Source: Lachnospiraceae bacterium AC2028 (GTDB lineage Bacteria > Bacillota > Clostridia > Lachnospirales > Lachnospiraceae). Taken from it: a DNA stretch of 64,000 nucleotides. Location: the NCBI GenBank assembly GCA_000702685.1, contig JNJD01000007.1, positions 186,001 to 250,000 of the forward strand, written 5' to 3'. The notes under the pieces were generated by a model. The model saw only the letters and a program-made list of their open reading frames with translations. It was not told where the DNA came from and made no database searches. This document shows positions 16,675 to 27,166 of this stretch, piece by piece (positions within the stretch are counted from its first letter, which is position 1; every line of letters starts with the position of its first letter). The position numbers and the translations under genes were made by a program.

Positions 16675-17463
16675 TCATTCAAGACCCATTTCCTTTTCTT
16701 TTTCGCCCAGAGAAAGGATCTCCGGATATCCGTCCGTTATAAGGATGGTGTTCTCATAATGCGCTGCCCACGATCCGTCGCTTGTGACGACCGTCCAGTC
16801 ATCATCAAGGATCTCAATATCGGGACGTCCCATCGTGATCATCGGTTCAACGGCAAGTGTATTACCTTTGGAAAGGCGCGGACCTTTCAGTTTCTTACGG
16901 TAATTCGGGATCATTGGATTTTCATGCATCTGCTTTCCGATGCCGTGACCCGTAAGTTCCCTTACTATTCCGTAATCCGCTTCCGTTTCTTCTATATAAG
17001 AAGCTACGGCATTCGATATGTCATACAGCCTGCCACCGCTCACCGCTGCCTTCATAGCTGCAAAAAAAGCGGATCTGGTGTCCTTGATCAGCAATGCGCA
17101 CTCGGGTGAGATACTGCCTACTCCGAATGTCCTTGCGGCATCGGAATGATAACCGTCCATCTCTATTCCGGCGTCTATGCTGATGATATCGCCTTCCTTA
17201 AGTATTCTTTTCTCCGAAGGGATACCGTGTACCACCTCATCATTTACAGATGTGCATATGCTGGCGGGATAACCTTCATAATTTTTGAAATTCGGTCTTC
17301 CGCCAAGCTTTTTGATCAGTTTTTCGGCCTGATCGTTAAGGTAAGATGTTGTGATGCCCGGACGTATCATCTCGCTGAGTTCATCAAGCATCACACCCAA
17401 AGCCTTATTGCATCTGCGCATGCATTCGATGGCTTTTTCATCTCTTACGGGGATCATGATCAT
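16675..17463 (-). CDS. map: Type I methionine aminopeptidase
   Basis: The 262-residue enzyme removes the initiator methionine from new proteins. The five metal ligands can be seen in context: the two Asp in [19 protein letters not shown], His in [14 protein letters not shown], Glu in [10 protein letters not shown] and the last Glu in [11 protein letters not shown]. There is no N-terminal zinc or SH3 extension. The ATG overlaps the adk stop (ATGA), so the two are coupled, as in many Firmicutes. Confidence 0.97.
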   Translation of the reverse strand: MIMIPVRDEKAIECMRRCNKALGVMLDELSEMIRPGITTSYLNDQAEKLIKKLGGRPNFKNYEGYPASICTSVNDEVVHGIPSEKRILKEGDIISIDAGIEMDGYHSDAARTFGVGSISPECALLIKDTRSAFFAAMKAAVSGGRLYDISNAVASYIEETEADYGIVRELTGHGIGKQMHENPMIPNYRKKLKGPRLSKGNTLAVEPMITMGRPDIEILDDDWTVVTSDGSWAAHYENTILITDGYPEILSLGEKEKEMGLE

Positions 17464-18101
17464 CCGAGAATGGAGATGATATCTGCGAATACGTCCTTCA
17501 TGTCCCTGGTTCCGTCAACGGTCTTAAGGACATTTCTCTCAGTGTAGAAATCAATGAGAGGCTGGGTCTGATCATGATAAACCTTCAGTCTGTTAAGAAC
17601 GGTCTCGGGCTTATCATCATCGCGGAGAACAAGTTCGGATCCGCAGGTGTCGCAGATTCCTTCCTGCTTGGGAGGAATGTGCTCGATGTGATAAGTAGCG
17701 CCGCACTTAAGGCAGGCACGTCTTCCGCTCATACGGCGGACGATATTCTCATCGGGTACATCTACGTTAACCGCATAATCGATCTTGTCGCCGAGCTTGT
17801 TGAGCGCATCCTCAAGCACCTCTGCCTGAGGAATGGTGCGGGGAAATCCATCGAGTACATAACCATTCTTGCAGTCGTCCTGAGCAACTCTGTCAAGAAG
17901 GATCTTGACGGTAAGTTCATCGGGAACAAGCTTTCCGGCATCCATATACTCCTTGGCCTGTTTTCCGAGATCGGTTCCGTTCTTGATATTTGCACGGAAG
18001 ATATCTCCGGTAGATACATGGGGAATGCTGTACTTTTCAGCGATCATTTTGGCCTGGGTGCCTTTTCCGGCGCCGGGCGCTCCGAGCATGATTATCTTCA
18101 T
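17460..18101 (-). CDS. adk: Adenylate kinase
   Basis: The 213-residue enzyme interconverts ATP and AMP with two ADP. The P-loop is [11 protein letters not shown] at residues 7-17, the AMP-binding [11 protein letters not shown] follows, and the LID carries CLKCG and CDTCG, a four-cysteine zinc site typical of Gram-positive enzymes. It sits between secY (101 bases, with a hairpin) and map (overlapping). Confidence 0.98.
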   Translation of the reverse strand: MKIIMLGAPGAGKGTQAKMIAEKYSIPHVSTGDIFRANIKNGTDLGKQAKEYMDAGKLVPDELTVKILLDRVAQDDCKNGYVLDGFPRTIPQAEVLEDALNKLGDKIDYAVNVDVPDENIVRRMSGRRACLKCGATYHIEHIPPKQEGICDTCGSELVLRDDDKPETVLNRLKVYHDQTQPLIDFYTERNVLKTVDGTRDMKDVFADIISILG

Positions 18102-18127
18102 TGGGATCTCCTTATATTAAGCACTTA

Positions 18128-18181
18128 AGAGAGATCACATCATTTCGCTTTCCGAAGAAAGCGAAACACTGCGGTCTCTCT
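18128..18181 (-). other. Two-part hairpin in the secY-adk gap
   Basis: A perfect 10-bp stem with a 4-base loop (18143-18152 with 18157-18166) is enclosed by a 7-bp outer stem (18128-18134 with 18175-18181). No T-run follows, so it is not a standard terminator. It could be a processing or stability element, or reduce read-through from secY into adk. Confidence 0.5.
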
Positions 18182-18202
18182 GTTTGATGTTACATATCTT
18201 TA

Positions 18203-19519
18203 TCAGTCTTTAAGGAAGCCCTTATAGTTTCTGACAAGCATCATGGACTCTACCTGTTTGAGGGTTTCGAGGATAACGCTTACGATGATTATCAGGCTCG
18301 CGCCGGATGTCGAAACGTTTGCTCCGAATACTCCGTTAAATACATAAGGCAGAACAGATACTATTATGAGTCCTACGGCACCTATGAAGATCAGATAATT
18401 AAGGACCTTGCCAAGGTAATCCGATGTGGGCTTGCCCGGACGAATGCCGGGGATGAATCCACCCTGTCTCTTCAGGTTATCTGCTACCATAAGCGGATTA
18501 AAGGTTATGGAAGTATAGAAATACGAGAAGAATACGAGCAGTAAAATGTATACCAGAAGTCCGATCGAATACTTGAGCTGTCCGGGTACACACCAGTTCT
18601 TCGTTGAAAGTCCCTTAAGTATCTCTGCCCAGAATCCGGTGGGATTGCAATCGGGGATCATTGATACGATGATAACGGGGAATTCAAGGAGTGACTGTGC
18701 GAAGATGATGGGGATCATTCCCGAGGTGTTGACCTTGAGGGGAATGTTGGATGTTGCTCCGCCCACCAGCTTATTACCTGCCATCTTCTTGGCATACTGT
18801 ACGGGGATCCTTCTCTCGCCGCCGTTAAGGAAAACAACCATTACGATCATACCGATAAGAATAGCGATAATGATCAGTGAAGCAAGAACTGCGGTTGCAG
18901 GTGCTTTGCCTTTTACGAACTGCTCAAAGAGAGACTGGAGATCCTGGGGTATCCTCGAAAGGATATTAATGATAAGGACTATCGATATACCGTTTCCGAT
19001 ACCGTGCTCAGTGATCTGCTCACCCAGCCACATAAGGAATGCCGAGCCGGCAGTAAGAGCTACGATACAGGTTATGACGTTGTACCAGGTAAAAGGAATG
19101 AGCAGGCCGTTCTGTCCGAATCCGATGGCCATAGCCGTCGACTGGATAAGAGCGAGAACAACCGTGACATACCTGGTGATCGCGACCATCTTCTTACGTC
19201 CCGTTTCTCCGTCGCGCTGCATCTCCTCAAGCTTCGGGATAGCTATGGTGAGGAGCTGAACGATAATCGATGATGTAATGTACGGATTGATGTTAAGTGC
19301 AAGGATCGACATCGCGAGGAACGAACCGCCGGTGATCTGATCAAAGAAGCCAAGAGCTCCTCCGCTCTGCTCGGCGAACCATCTCGCAAAATATGTCCTG
19401 TCAACACCGGGAACCGGGATCGACGATCCTATGCGGATGACTATCAGCATCAGGAAGGTAAAGATCACACGCTGTCTGATCTCTTTTACCTTCATGGCAT
19501 TTTTTAGTGTAGTGAGCAT
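18203..19519 (-). CDS. secY: Preprotein translocase subunit SecY
   Basis: The 438-residue protein has ten membrane helices forming the protein-conducting channel. Recognisable parts are the FTFLMLIVIRIGSSIPVPGVD first helix, the plug-region GGALGFFDQITGGS, the cytoplasmic loops GGERRIPVQYAKKM and IPGIRPGKPTSDYL, and the C-terminal YKGFLKD. The length is normal. It follows rplO by 15 bases. Confidence 0.98.
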   Translation of the reverse strand: MLTTLKNAMKVKEIRQRVIFTFLMLIVIRIGSSIPVPGVDRTYFARWFAEQSGGALGFFDQITGGSFLAMSILALNINPYITSSIIVQLLTIAIPKLEEMQRDGETGRKKMVAITRYVTVVLALIQSTAMAIGFGQNGLLIPFTWYNVITCIVALTAGSAFLMWLGEQITEHGIGNGISIVLIINILSRIPQDLQSLFEQFVKGKAPATAVLASLIIIAILIGMIVMVVFLNGGERRIPVQYAKKMAGNKLVGGATSNIPLKVNTSGMIPIIFAQSLLEFPVIIVSMIPDCNPTGFWAEILKGLSTKNWCVPGQLKYSIGLLVYILLLVFFSYFYTSITFNPLMVADNLKRQGGFIPGIRPGKPTSDYLGKVLNYLIFIGAVGLIIVSVLPYVFNGVFGANVSTSGASLIIIVSVILETLKQVESMMLVRNYKGFLKD

Positions 19520-19534
19520 CCGATCACCTCGTTA

Positions 19535-19978
19535 TTATTCAATGATTTCTGCGCTTCCGCCTGCGTTCTCGATCTTTTCCTTAGCCGATGCAGAATATGC
19601 ATTAACCTTTACATTAAGCTTCTTGGTGAGTTCTCCGTTACCAAGGATCTTAACACCGTCAGCGATCTTGCTGATAACACCTTCTGCAAGAAGAACTTCG
19701 GGAGTGATCTCGGTTCCGTTCTCGAATCTCTCAAGTGCGCTTACGTTGATAGCGATGATCTCAAGTGAGTTGCGGTTGTTGAATCCTCTCTTGGGGATAC
19801 GTCTGTAGAGAGGCATCTGACCACCTTCGAATCCGATACGGGGCGCTCCTGAACGAGCCTTCTGACCCTTGTGGCCCTTACCTGCGGTCTTGCCGTTTCC
19901 TGAACCGTGTCCGCGTCCTCTTCTGAAGTTATCGCTCTTTACTGAACCTTCAGCGGGCTGTAAATTTGACATTTCCAT
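19535..19978 (-). CDS. rplO: 50S ribosomal protein L15 (uL15)
   Basis: The 147-residue protein has the glycine- and arginine-rich N-terminal extension ([26 protein letters not shown]) that threads into 23S rRNA, followed by the globular L18e/L15 domain with [17 protein letters not shown]. The order rpmD-rplO-secY is the standard spc operon. The gap to rpmD is 14 bases. Confidence 0.98.
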   Translation of the reverse strand: MEMSNLQPAEGSVKSDNFRRGRGHGSGNGKTAGKGHKGQKARSGAPRIGFEGGQMPLYRRIPKRGFNNRNSLEIIAINVSALERFENGTEITPEVLLAEGVISKIADGVKILGNGELTKKLNVKVNAYSASAKEKIENAGGSAEIIE

Positions 19979-19992
19979 GTTTTAGGCCCTCC

Positions 19993-20178
19993 TTATGCTT
20001 CTTCGACCTTGACCATGTGGGAGATCAGTCTGACCTGTCCCTTTGTTGCGTCATTGTCGGGAAGTACTACGGACTGTCCGATCTTACGCAGACCCATGGA
20101 CTGTGCAATATTCTTGTTCTTAGGTACCTGTCCGATAAGGGACTTTACCAGAGTTACTTTTACCTTCTTGTCTGCCAT
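19993..20178 (-). CDS. rpmD: 50S ribosomal protein L30 (uL30)
   Basis: The 61-residue protein is a complete bacterial L30: KVTLVKSLIGQVPKNKNIAQSMGLRKIGQSVVLPDN. It lies 13 bases after rpsE and 14 before rplO. Length and position are standard. Confidence 0.97.
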   Translation of the reverse strand: MADKKVKVTLVKSLIGQVPKNKNIAQSMGLRKIGQSVVLPDNDATKGQVRLISHMVKVEEA

Positions 20179-20191
20179 CTGTCTCTCCTCC

Positions 20192-20701
20192 TTATGCCAG
20201 AACGTCAGCTACTGCCTTGCCGCGCTTTCTGGCAACTTCTTCAGGGCGCTTAAGCTCTGCAAGTCCTTCGATTGCTGCAAGAACGACATTCTGCTTGTTG
20301 TGAGAACCGAGGCACTTGGTACGGATGTTTCTTACGCCTGCGAGCTCACAAACGATACGGACGGGACCACCTGCGATGATACCGGTTCCTTCGGGAGCTC
20401 TCTTGAGGAGAACGTCTGCGGAACCATAATGTCCGATGTAATCATGAGGCACTGAATTGTTGTCATCAAGAGGGATCTCGATGATATGCTTAACGGCATC
20501 TTCCTTACCCTTGCGGATAGCTTCGGGAACTTCCTTAGCCTTGCCGAGTCCGACGCCTACGTGACCATTCTTGTCACCTACAACTACAAGTGCAGTAAAG
20601 CGGGAATTGGATCCGCCCTTTACGACCTTGGTAACTCTCTTGATCGTAACGACCTTATCCTCGAGCTCTAACTGGCTTGCATCTATGATAGTACGCTTCA
20701 T
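20192..20701 (-). CDS. rpsE: 30S ribosomal protein S5 (uS5)
   Basis: The start is taken as ATG 20701 (169 residues). An earlier ATG at 20713 sits directly on the AGAAAGG site and is unlikely to be used. The S5 double-stranded RNA-binding fold is seen in [20 protein letters not shown], with the [21 protein letters not shown] loop and the C-terminal [16 protein letters not shown]5 lies at the mRNA entry and takes part in decoding accuracy. Confidence 0.97.
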   Translation of the reverse strand: MKRTIIDASQLELEDKVVTIKRVTKVVKGGSNSRFTALVVVGDKNGHVGVGLGKAKEVPEAIRKGKEDAVKHIIEIPLDDNNSVPHDYIGHYGSADVLLKRAPEGTGIIAGGPVRIVCELAGVRNIRTKCLGSHNKQNVVLAAIEGLAELKRPEEVARKRGKAVADVLA

Positions 20702-20719
20702 ATTTGTGATCATCCTTTC

Positions 20720-21088
20720 TTAGAATTCCAGGCCAGCTTCTCTGGCTGCCTCTGCTAATGCTGCGACCTTGCCCTGGTATATAAAGCCGCCTCTGTCGAA
20801 TACGACTTCCTTGATACCCTTTTCAAGAGCACGCTTTGCGATCACAGTGCCGACATAGGCAGCTGCTTCTACGTTATCTGTCTGCTCAAGCTCACCCTTG
20901 ATCTCTTTTTCCATGGTGGATGCCGATACAAGAGTCTTGCCTTCTACATCGTCAATAATCTGAGCAGACATGTGGCTGTTGCTTCTGAAAACTGCAAGGC
21001 GGGGACGCTCTGCGGTTCCTTTGAAGCGGTTACGAATTCTTTCGTGCTTCTTGGCACGTACATCCTGTCTAGATACTTTGCTAACCAT
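20720..21088 (-). CDS. rplR: 50S ribosomal protein L18 (uL18)
   Basis: ATG 21088 is chosen (122 residues) because AAGGAGAG lies at the right distance; a GTG two codons earlier is too close. The protein is the 5S rRNA-binding L18, with [21 protein letters not shown] and the closing [13 protein letters not shown]. It follows rplF by 23 bases. Confidence 0.97.
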   Translation of the reverse strand: MVSKVSRQDVRAKKHERIRNRFKGTAERPRLAVFRSNSHMSAQIIDDVEGKTLVSASTMEKEIKGELEQTDNVEAAAYVGTVIAKRALEKGIKEVVFDRGGFIYQGKVAALAEAAREAGLEF

Positions 21089-21111
21089 CTTCACACTCTC
21101 CTTATCTCAGA

Positions 21112-21651
21112 TTATTTCTTACCGGTCTTACCAACCTTGCGGCGGATAGTCTCATCGGCATACTTGATTCCCTTGCCCTTATAAGGCTCAGGTCTTCTCT
21201 TGTCGCGGATGACTGCTGCAAGCTGTCCAACCTTCTCTTTATCAATTCCCTTGACGGTGATGATGTTGCCTTCAACAACCGTCTCAACACCTTCGGGATC
21301 TTCCATCTCAACGGGATGAGAATATCCGAGGTTAAGTGTAAGCTTCTTGCCCTGCTTAGCAGCTCTGTAACCTACACCGTTGATCTCAAGCTTCTTCTCG
21401 AAGCCATCGGTAACACCGATGATCATGTTGTTGAGAAGAGTTCTTGAAAGTCCGTGAAGGGATCTGTTCTTCTTAAGATCATTGGGTCTTGAAACGGTGA
21501 TCTCACCGTTTTCCTGTTCGATCTTCATGTCCGCGGGGAATACTCTCTCAAGAGTTCCCTTGGGGCCTTTTACAGTCACTTTATTATTTTCTGCTACCTC
21601 TACAGTAACACCTGCAGGGACAGCGATTGGCATTTTACCGATTCGTGACAT
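21112..21651 (-). CDS. rplF: 50S ribosomal protein L6 (uL6)
   Basis: The 179-residue protein has two repeated L6 folds. The first begins [18 protein letters not shown], and the second contains [14 protein letters not shown] and the [30 protein letters not shown] signature. It binds 23S rRNA near the factor-binding site. Length and place are standard, 33 bases after rpsH. Confidence 0.98.
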   Translation of the reverse strand: MSRIGKMPIAVPAGVTVEVAENNKVTVKGPKGTLERVFPADMKIEQENGEITVSRPNDLKKNRSLHGLSRTLLNNMIIGVTDGFEKKLEINGVGYRAAKQGKKLTLNLGYSHPVEMEDPEGVETVVEGNIITVKGIDKEKVGQLAAVIRDKRRPEPYKGKGIKYADETIRRKVGKTGKK

Positions 21652-21684
21652 GCCCGTACCTCCTTGAAATATATAAATTAATGA

Positions 21685-22086
21685 TTACCAGATGAATGCA
21701 AGAACTTCGCCGCCGATCTTCTTCTCACGAGCCTGCTTGTCGGTAAGCACACCCTGATTGGTGGAGATGATTGCGGTGCCGAGTCCGCCGAGTACCTTGG
21801 GAAGCTCATCGCCGCCTGCGTATACTCTAAGGCCGGGCTTGGAGATTCTCTTGATGCCGGAGATGACTCTCTCGTTCTTGTTGTTGTTGTACTTCAGGAA
21901 GATACGGATATCCTTGAATGAGCCGTTGTCAACCATTTCGTACTTTGCGACATATCCTTCATCAACGAGGATGTCTGCGATAGCCAGCTTCATGCGTGAG
22001 CTGGGGATGTCTACTGTATCATGCTTTGCAGTGTTAGCATTACGGATTCTTGTAAGCATATCTGCAATAGGATCACTCATTGTCAT
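21685..22086 (-). CDS. rpsH: 30S ribosomal protein S8 (uS8)
   Basis: The 133-residue protein starts [18 protein letters not shown] and ends in the conserved [32 protein letters not shown]8 organises the central domain of 16S rRNA, and in enteric bacteria it represses the spc operon. AAGGAGG lies 9 bases before the ATG. It follows rpsN by 15 bases. Confidence 0.98.
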   Translation of the reverse strand: MTMSDPIADMLTRIRNANTAKHDTVDIPSSRMKLAIADILVDEGYVAKYEMVDNGSFKDIRIFLKYNNNKNERVISGIKRISKPGLRVYAGGDELPKVLGGLGTAIISTNQGVLTDKQAREKKIGGEVLAFIW

Positions 22087-22101
22087 TGCGCTTTTCCTCC
22101 T

Positions 22102-22287
22102 TTACCAAGATGCCTTCTTGACTCCGGGAATCTCACCCTTGTAAGCGAGTTCACGGAAGCATACTCTGCAGATGCCGTACTTCTTGAGCACGGAGTGAGG
22201 ACGGCCGCAAATCTTGCAGCGGGTGTAAGCCTGGGTGGAGAACTTAGGCTTGCGCTGCTGTTTGATCTTCATAGATGTTTTAGCCAT
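22102..22287 (-). CDS. rpsN: 30S ribosomal protein S14 type Z (uS14, zinc form)
   Basis: The 61-residue protein has the zinc ligands as two CxxC pairs, CKIC and CRVC, 15 residues apart, which marks the short type Z (RpsZ) form. It ends [15 protein letters not shown]. It lies between rplE (18 bases upstream) and rpsH. Confidence 0.98.
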   Translation of the reverse strand: MAKTSMKIKQQRKPKFSTQAYTRCKICGRPHSVLKKYGICRVCFRELAYKGEIPGVKKASW

Positions 22288-22305
22288 TTAAACTTTTCCT
22301 CCCTA

Positions 22306-22845
22306 TTATTTAGCAAAAGGCATATTAAACAGGGTGAGAAGCTCTCTGGCCTCTTCGTCTGTCTTTGCCGTTGTTACGAAGATGATGTCCATTCCGCGAA
22401 CCTTGTCGATCTTGTCGAACTCGATCTCGGGGAAGATGAACTGCTCCTTGATGCCGAGTGCATAGTTGCCTCTTCCATCAAAGCTGTTGGGGTTAACACC
22501 CCTGAAGTCACGGACACGGGGAAGAGCAAGATTTACAAGTCTGTCAAGGAACTCATACATCTTATCGCCGCGAAGGGTAACCTTACATCCGATGTTCATT
22601 CCCTCACGGATCTTGAAGTTTGCGATTGAGTTCTTAGCCTTGGTAAGAACTGCCTTCTGTCCTGTTATTGTTTCGAGATCTGCTACTGCGCTCTCAAGAG
22701 CCTTGGGATTCTCCTTAGCTTCGCCTACGCCCATGTTGATGACGATCTTGTCGAGCTTGGGAACCTGCATTACGTTCTCATAACCGAACTTCTTGGTGAG
22801 TGCGGGAACGATCTCTGCTTTATACTGATCCTTAAGTCTGCTCAC
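22306..22845 (-). CDS. rplE: 50S ribosomal protein L5 (uL5)
   Basis: The 179-residue 5S rRNA-binding protein is recognised by [46 protein letters not shown] and the [30 protein letters not shown] segment. It contacts the P-site tRNA. It lies 20 bases after rplX. Confidence 0.98.
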   Translation of the reverse strand: MSRLKDQYKAEIVPALTKKFGYENVMQVPKLDKIVINMGVGEAKENPKALESAVADLETITGQKAVLTKAKNSIANFKIREGMNIGCKVTLRGDKMYEFLDRLVNLALPRVRDFRGVNPNSFDGRGNYALGIKEQFIFPEIEFDKIDKVRGMDIIFVTTAKTDEEARELLTLFNMPFAK

Positions 22846-22865
22846 TTAATGTTTCCTCCTTCCCG

Positions 22866-23210
22866 TTATTTGGTCTTATCGAATACTACATCGATAACTT
22901 TGCCGGTAGACTTTGCAACTCTGGACTTCTTAACAACCTTGCCCTTGTCATCGGTCTCTACCTGAAAACCAACACGGGTCTTCTTGCCGTCAACGACGAG
23001 CATAACGTTAGAAATATCAATGGGAGCTTCCATCTCGCTGATGCCACCGTTGGGGTTGGACTGTGAAGGCTTTGCATGCTTTGTTACCATGTTGAGTCCT
23101 TCTACGATAACCTTGCCGTTCTTGACATCTACGGACTTGATCTTGCCCTGCTGGCCTTTATCCTTGCCTGCGATGATCTCTACTGTATCACCCTTTTTAA
23201 CTTTAAGCAT
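22866..23210 (-). CDS. rplX: 50S ribosomal protein L24 (uL24)
   Basis: The 114-residue protein opens with a KOW motif (VKKGDTVEIIAGKDKGQQGKIKSV) and has VEGLNMVTKHAKPSQ and GGISEMEAPIDISNVMLV, all conserved in L24. It starts large-subunit assembly by binding the 5' end of 23S rRNA. The Lys-rich tail KKSRVAKSTGKVIDVVFDKTK is slightly longer than average. Confidence 0.97.
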   Translation of the reverse strand: MLKVKKGDTVEIIAGKDKGQQGKIKSVDVKNGKVIVEGLNMVTKHAKPSQSNPNGGISEMEAPIDISNVMLVVDGKKTRVGFQVETDDKGKVVKKSRVAKSTGKVIDVVFDKTK

Positions 23211-23224
23211 TTATTAGGCCCTCC

Positions 23225-23593
23225 TTATAATACTTCGGGAGCAAGTGAAACGATCTTCATGAACTTCTTCTCACGAAGTTCTCTTGCTACCGGTCCGAAA
23301 ATACGGGTTCCTGTGGGAGTCTTGTCTTCCTTGATGATAACTGCTGCGTTCTCATCGAACTTGATGTAAGAACCATCCTTACGGCGTGCGCCCTTTACGG
23401 TACGTACTACAACAGCCTTAACAACATCACCCTTTTTTACAACGCCTCCGGGTGTTGCGTCCTTAACGGAAGCAACGATGATATCGCCGATGTTGGCATA
23501 TCTTCTGGTAGAGCCGCCCATAACGCGGATGCAAAGGAGTTCCTTGGCACCGGTATTGTCGGCAACTTTAAGTCTAGTTTCCTGCTGTACCAT
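23225..23593 (-). CDS. rplN: 50S ribosomal protein L14 (uL14)
   Basis: The 122-residue protein is a complete L14: [27 protein letters not shown] at the start, [12 protein letters not shown] in the barrel and [26 protein letters not shown] at the end. It forms inter-subunit bridges. It lies 12 bases after rpsQ. Confidence 0.98.
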   Translation of the reverse strand: MVQQETRLKVADNTGAKELLCIRVMGGSTRRYANIGDIIVASVKDATPGGVVKKGDVVKAVVVRTVKGARRKDGSYIKFDENAAVIIKEDKTPTGTRIFGPVARELREKKFMKIVSLAPEVL

Positions 23594-23605
23594 TTTACTT
23601 CCTCC

Positions 23606-23863
23606 TTATTTTGCTCTCTCTACGATCTCGACAAGTCTCCATCTCTTATCCTTGGAAAGAGGTCTTGTCTCCATGACTCTGACGGTATCGCCGATCTTGC
23701 ACTCGTTGTTCTCGTCATGAGCCTTAAGCTTATATGTTCTCTTAACGACCTTGTTGTAAAGAGGATGATCAACGCGCTCCTCAATGGCAACTACGATCGT
23801 CTTGTCCATTTTGTCACTGGTAACCTTGCCGGTTCTTACCTTGCGCAAATTTCTTTCTTCCAC
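23606..23863 (-). CDS. rpsQ: 30S ribosomal protein S17 (uS17), GTG start
   Basis: The start is placed at GTG 23863 (85 residues, [14 protein letters not shown]...), because GAAAGG lies 9 bases upstream. The frame continues to an ATG at 23887 inside rpmC that lacks a site. The S17 OB-fold is clear in [25 protein letters not shown] and [31 protein letters not shown]. Confidence 0.95.
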   Translation of the reverse strand: MEERNLRKVRTGKVTSDKMDKTIVVAIEERVDHPLYNKVVKRTYKLKAHDENNECKIGDTVRVMETRPLSKDKRWRLVEIVERAK

Positions 23864-23879
23864 TGCCGTTGTCCTTTCA

Positions 23880-24083
23880 TTAAGCATTAGCCTTAGCGGT
23901 AAGTGCTGTCTGAATACGTGCGATATTCTTTCTTACTTCCGTTATTCTGGCTGTATTGTCAAGCTGGTTGGTTGCATTCTGGAATCTCAGGTTGAACAGT
24001 TCCTTTTTGGCATCCGTGAGCTCCTGCTTAAGTGCTTCAACGCTCTTTGCCTGAAGTTCTTCATTATACTTAGCTGATTTCAT
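23880..24083 (-). CDS. rpmC: 50S ribosomal protein L29 (uL29)
   Basis: The 67-residue helical hairpin protein carries the conserved [27 protein letters not shown]. It sits at the polypeptide exit, where it helps form the docking site for trigger factor and SRP. Its ATG overlaps the stop of rplP (TAATG), which implies coupled translation. Confidence 0.97.
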   Translation of the reverse strand: MKSAKYNEELQAKSVEALKQELTDAKKELFNLRFQNATNQLDNTARITEVRKNIARIQTALTAKANA

Positions 24084-24508
24084 TACTGCTCACCGCCTTC
24101 CTGCTCCTTGGTAACGATCTTGCACTTGCAAGGAAGCTTCTGAGATGCGAGTCTGAGTGCTTCTCTTGCTGCTGACTCAGGTACTCCGCCAATCTCGAAC
24201 AATACTCTTCCGGGCTTAACTACTGCTACCCAGTACTCAACGGTTCCTTTTCCGGAACCCATTCTGGTCTCTGCGGGCTTAGCAGTAACGGGCTTGTCGG
24301 GGAAAATCTTGATCCAGACCTGTCCTTCACGCTTGGTATATCTGGTGAGAGCGACACGGGCTGCTTCTATCTGGTTTGACTTGATCCAGCAAGGCTCGGT
24401 AGCTGCAAGTCCGAACTCACCGTATGCTACCTTGTTTCCTCTGGAAATCTTTCCTGCCATGCTTCCGCGGAACTGCTTGCGGTGCTTGACTCTCTTAGGC
24501 ATTAACAT
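24083..24508 (-). CDS. rplP: 50S ribosomal protein L16 (uL16)
   Basis: The 141-residue protein starts [20 protein letters not shown] and carries the conserved [31 protein letters not shown] and [18 protein letters not shown], which reaches the A-site tRNA. The ATG overlaps the rpsC stop (TAATG). Length and place are standard. Confidence 0.98.
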   Translation of the reverse strand: MLMPKRVKHRKQFRGSMAGKISRGNKVAYGEFGLAATEPCWIKSNQIEAARVALTRYTKREGQVWIKIFPDKPVTAKPAETRMGSGKGTVEYWVAVVKPGRVLFEIGGVPESAAREALRLASQKLPCKCKIVTKEQEGGEQ

Positions 24509-25176
24509 TATGCTTCGCTCCCTTCCGGCTGCTTGTCATTTCCCTTGGTGGGAAGGACTTCGCCCTTGTAAATCCAGACCTTAACACCTACCTTGCCGTA
24601 GGTTGTATCAGCCTCTGAAAATCCGTAATCAATATCTGCTCTGAGGGTCTGAAGAGGAATGGTGCCCTCGCTGTAGAACTCGGTACGAGCGATATCAGCT
24701 CCGCCAAGTCTTCCCGAACATGCTGCCTTGATTCCGAGTGCTCCTGCCTTCATGGTTCTGCCCATGCAGGACTTCATTGCACGACGGAAGGAAACACGGT
24801 TCTCGAGCTGCTGTGCGATATTCTCTGCAACAAGCTGTGCATCGCGGTCCGGACGCTTGATCTCGGTGATGTCCATCTTAACCTTCTTGCCGGTCATCTT
24901 CTCGATCTCAGCGCGGGTCTTGTCGATCTCGGTTCCGCCCTTACCGATGATGACACCGGGCTTAGCGGTAAATACGATAACGCGGATACGATCGGAAGCA
25001 CGCTCGATCTCTATCTTGGAAACGCCTGCGCTTGCAAGCTTTTTCTTGAGATACTTACGAATATTGTAGTCTTCGACGAGATAATCTGAGAATTCTTCGT
25101 CAGATGCATACCATCTGGAATCCCAATCCTTTATAACGCCGACTCTAAGTCCATGAGGATTAACTTTCTGTCCCAT
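24508..25176 (-). CDS. rpsC: 30S ribosomal protein S3 (uS3)
   Basis: The 222-residue protein has the N-terminal [24 protein letters not shown], a KH domain with [25 protein letters not shown], and the C-terminal [38 protein letters not shown]3 lines the mRNA entry and has helicase-like roles. It ends in a short acidic extension (DKQPEGSEA). Confidence 0.98.
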   Translation of the reverse strand: MGQKVNPHGLRVGVIKDWDSRWYASDEEFSDYLVEDYNIRKYLKKKLASAGVSKIEIERASDRIRVIVFTAKPGVIIGKGGTEIDKTRAEIEKMTGKKVKMDITEIKRPDRDAQLVAENIAQQLENRVSFRRAMKSCMGRTMKAGALGIKAACSGRLGGADIARTEFYSEGTIPLQTLRADIDYGFSEADTTYGKVGVKVWIYKGEVLPTKGNDKQPEGSEA

Positions 25177-25198
25177 TTTGCTTTATAAGCTCCTTTCC

Positions 25199-25588
25199 TT
25201 ATTTCTTCTCGTCAAGCACGATTGTAATGTTGCTCATCCTTTTGAGGATCCTGTAAGCTCTGCCCTGTGCCCTGGGTCTGATTCTCTTCATTGTGGGACC
25301 CTGGTTGGCATAGCACTCAGCAACATAGAGGTTCTCGGGGTTGAGGCCCTGATTGTTCTCTGCATTGGCGATTGCTGAAGCAAGAAGCTTTTTAACTATC
25401 TGTGAACCATATCTGGGGTTGTACTCCAGGATGGCCATAGCTGTCTGTACGTCCTTTCCGCGGATCGCATCGAGTACGAAGCATGCCTTCTGTACAGAGA
25501 TGCGGGCGTAGGAAAGCTTTGCTGAAGGTCTTAAGTCCTTCTGCTCGTTTCTCTCTCTCTTAATCTGAGATCTATGTCCCTTAGCCAT
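25199..25588 (-). CDS. rplV: 50S ribosomal protein L22 (uL22)
   Basis: The 129-residue protein carries LRPSAKLSYARISVQKACFVLDAIRGKDV and the beta-hairpin GPTMKRIRPRAQGRAYRILKRMSNITIVL, which reaches into the exit tunnel near the macrolide site. An N-terminal basic extension (AKGHRSQIKRERNEQKD) is longer than in E. coli and common in Clostridia. It follows rpsS by 34 bases. Confidence 0.97.
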   Translation of the reverse strand: MAKGHRSQIKRERNEQKDLRPSAKLSYARISVQKACFVLDAIRGKDVQTAMAILEYNPRYGSQIVKKLLASAIANAENNQGLNPENLYVAECYANQGPTMKRIRPRAQGRAYRILKRMSNITIVLDEKK

Positions 25589-25622
25589 AGATATAAACTC
25601 CTTTCAAATCTGTACGCCGGTC

Positions 25623-25898
25623 TTATGACTTCTTACCGGAATTGTCTGCGTGACCTCTGTATGTACGTGTTGCCACGAACTCTCCAAGCTTATGTCCGAC
25701 CATGTCCTCGGTGATATATACGGGAACATGCTTGCGTCCGTCATGAACGGCGATCGTATGTCCGACAAAAGAAGGAAAAATTGTTGATCTGCGGGACCAG
25801 GTCTTGATAACCGACTTGTTGCCCGACTCGTTCATTGCGTCTACCTTTTTAAGCAGGCTTTCATCTGCAAAAGGTCCTTTTTTTAATGATCTGCCCAT
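25623..25898 (-). CDS. rpsS: 30S ribosomal protein S19 (uS19)
   Basis: The 91-residue protein reads [20 protein letters not shown], then [45 protein letters not shown], a full S19. It lies in the small-subunit head with S13. It lies 14 bases after rplB. Confidence 0.98.
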   Translation of the reverse strand: MGRSLKKGPFADESLLKKVDAMNESGNKSVIKTWSRRSTIFPSFVGHTIAVHDGRKHVPVYITEDMVGHKLGEFVATRTYRGHADNSGKKS

Positions 25899-25912
25899 TC
25901 TGTCCTCCTACC

Positions 25913-26755
25913 TTACTTCAGTGTCTTTCCGTCACGTCTTCTTACGATCAACTTGCTGGAAGCCTTCTTCTTCTTTCTGGTCTTAAGACCGAGAGCAGGC
26001 TTACCCCAAGGGGTGCTGGGTCCGGGACGACCGATTCCGGTCTTTCCTTCACCACCGCCGTGAGGGTGATCGTTCGGGTTCATGACCGATCCTCTTACGG
26101 TAGGACGGATGCCCATGTGGCGCTTACGTCCTGCTTTGCCGAGCTTGACCAGGTTGTGATCAACGTTTCCGATGATGCCGATGGTTGCTCTGCAATTGAT
26201 GGGAACCATTCTCATTTCGCCTGAAGGAAGTCTGAGTGTTGCATACTTGCCTTCCTTAGCAACAAGCTGTGCTCCGGTTCCGGCGCTGCGGACCATCTGG
26301 CCGCCCTTTCCGGGATAGAGCTCGATGTTGTGTACCATGGTACCTACGGGGATGAGCTCGAGGGGAAGGCAGTTACCAACCCTTACTTCGGCGTTAACGC
26401 CGCTCATAACCTTCATTCCGTCGGTGAGTCCCTGAGGAGCGAGGATGTATGCCTTCTCGCCGTCTTCATAACAGATGAGCGCAATGTTTGCGGTTCTGTT
26501 GGGATCGTACTCGATTCCGATTACCCTTGCGGGAACATCGTCCTTAAGTCTTCTGAAATCGATCTGTCTGTATTTAACCTTGTTTCCGCCGCCCTTATGG
26601 CGAACGGTGATCTTACCCTGGCTGTTACGTCCTGCGTTCTTCTTCTTGTTGCTGATGAGGCTCTTCTCGGGAGTCTTCTTGGTTACTTCAGCAAAGTCGG
26701 AACCGGTCATGTTCCTTCTGGACGCTGTATAGGGCTTGTAAGTCTTGATACCCAT
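25913..26755 (-). CDS. rplB: 50S ribosomal protein L2 (uL2)
   Basis: The 280-residue protein has the RNA-binding N-terminal domain ([26 protein letters not shown]) and the C-terminal domain with [46 protein letters not shown]. The invariant His of the peptidyl-transferase-related loop lies there. It follows rplW after 111 bases, the longest gap within the S10 block apart from the leader; that gap holds a short CGGATC/GATCCG hairpin (26786-26800). Confidence 0.98.
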   Translation of the reverse strand: MGIKTYKPYTASRRNMTGSDFAEVTKKTPEKSLISNKKKNAGRNSQGKITVRHKGGGNKVKYRQIDFRRLKDDVPARVIGIEYDPNRTANIALICYEDGEKAYILAPQGLTDGMKVMSGVNAEVRVGNCLPLELIPVGTMVHNIELYPGKGGQMVRSAGTGAQLVAKEGKYATLRLPSGEMRMVPINCRATIGIIGNVDHNLVKLGKAGRKRHMGIRPTVRGSVMNPNDHPHGGGEGKTGIGRPGPSTPWGKPALGLKTRKKKKASSKLIVRRRDGKTLK

Positions 26756-26866
26756 TTTTTACGTTCTCCTTTTTTCTAAACTCTCCGGATCTTCGATCCG
26801 TTTGCACAGACGGCGTATATTCGTTTGGGTTGTCACGCGCATCTGTATACTATTTTGCAGGACTTA

Positions 26867-27166
26867 TCATAATCCGCTATAGATCTCAATGTCCTTGCTG
26901 TCATCGGTAAGCCATACAACGGCTTTCTTGGTCTTGGCGGTCTCGCCAACGGTACGGCCTCTTCTCTTGGTCTTGCCGTCGAGGTTGATGGTGTTAACTC
27001 TCTTAACCTTAGCACCGTCGAACATCTTCTCGACTGCTTCCTTGATCTGGCTCTTGTTTGATTCGGGATGTACGAGGAAGGTGTACTTCTTCTCTGCCAT
27101 TCCGCTCATGCTCTTCTCGGTGATCACAGGTCTAAGGATCACATCATAATACTTAATGTCAGCCAT
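26867..27166 (-). CDS. rplW: 50S ribosomal protein L23 (uL23)
   Basis: The 99-residue protein begins [19 protein letters not shown] and has [31 protein letters not shown], the L23 core that forms the exit-tunnel docking site. The ATG overlaps the rplD stop (TAATG). Its length is standard. Confidence 0.97.
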   Translation of the reverse strand: MADIKYYDVILRPVITEKSMSGMAEKKYTFLVHPESNKSQIKEAVEKMFDGAKVKRVNTINLDGKTKRRGRTVGETAKTKKAVVWLTDDSKDIEIYSGL

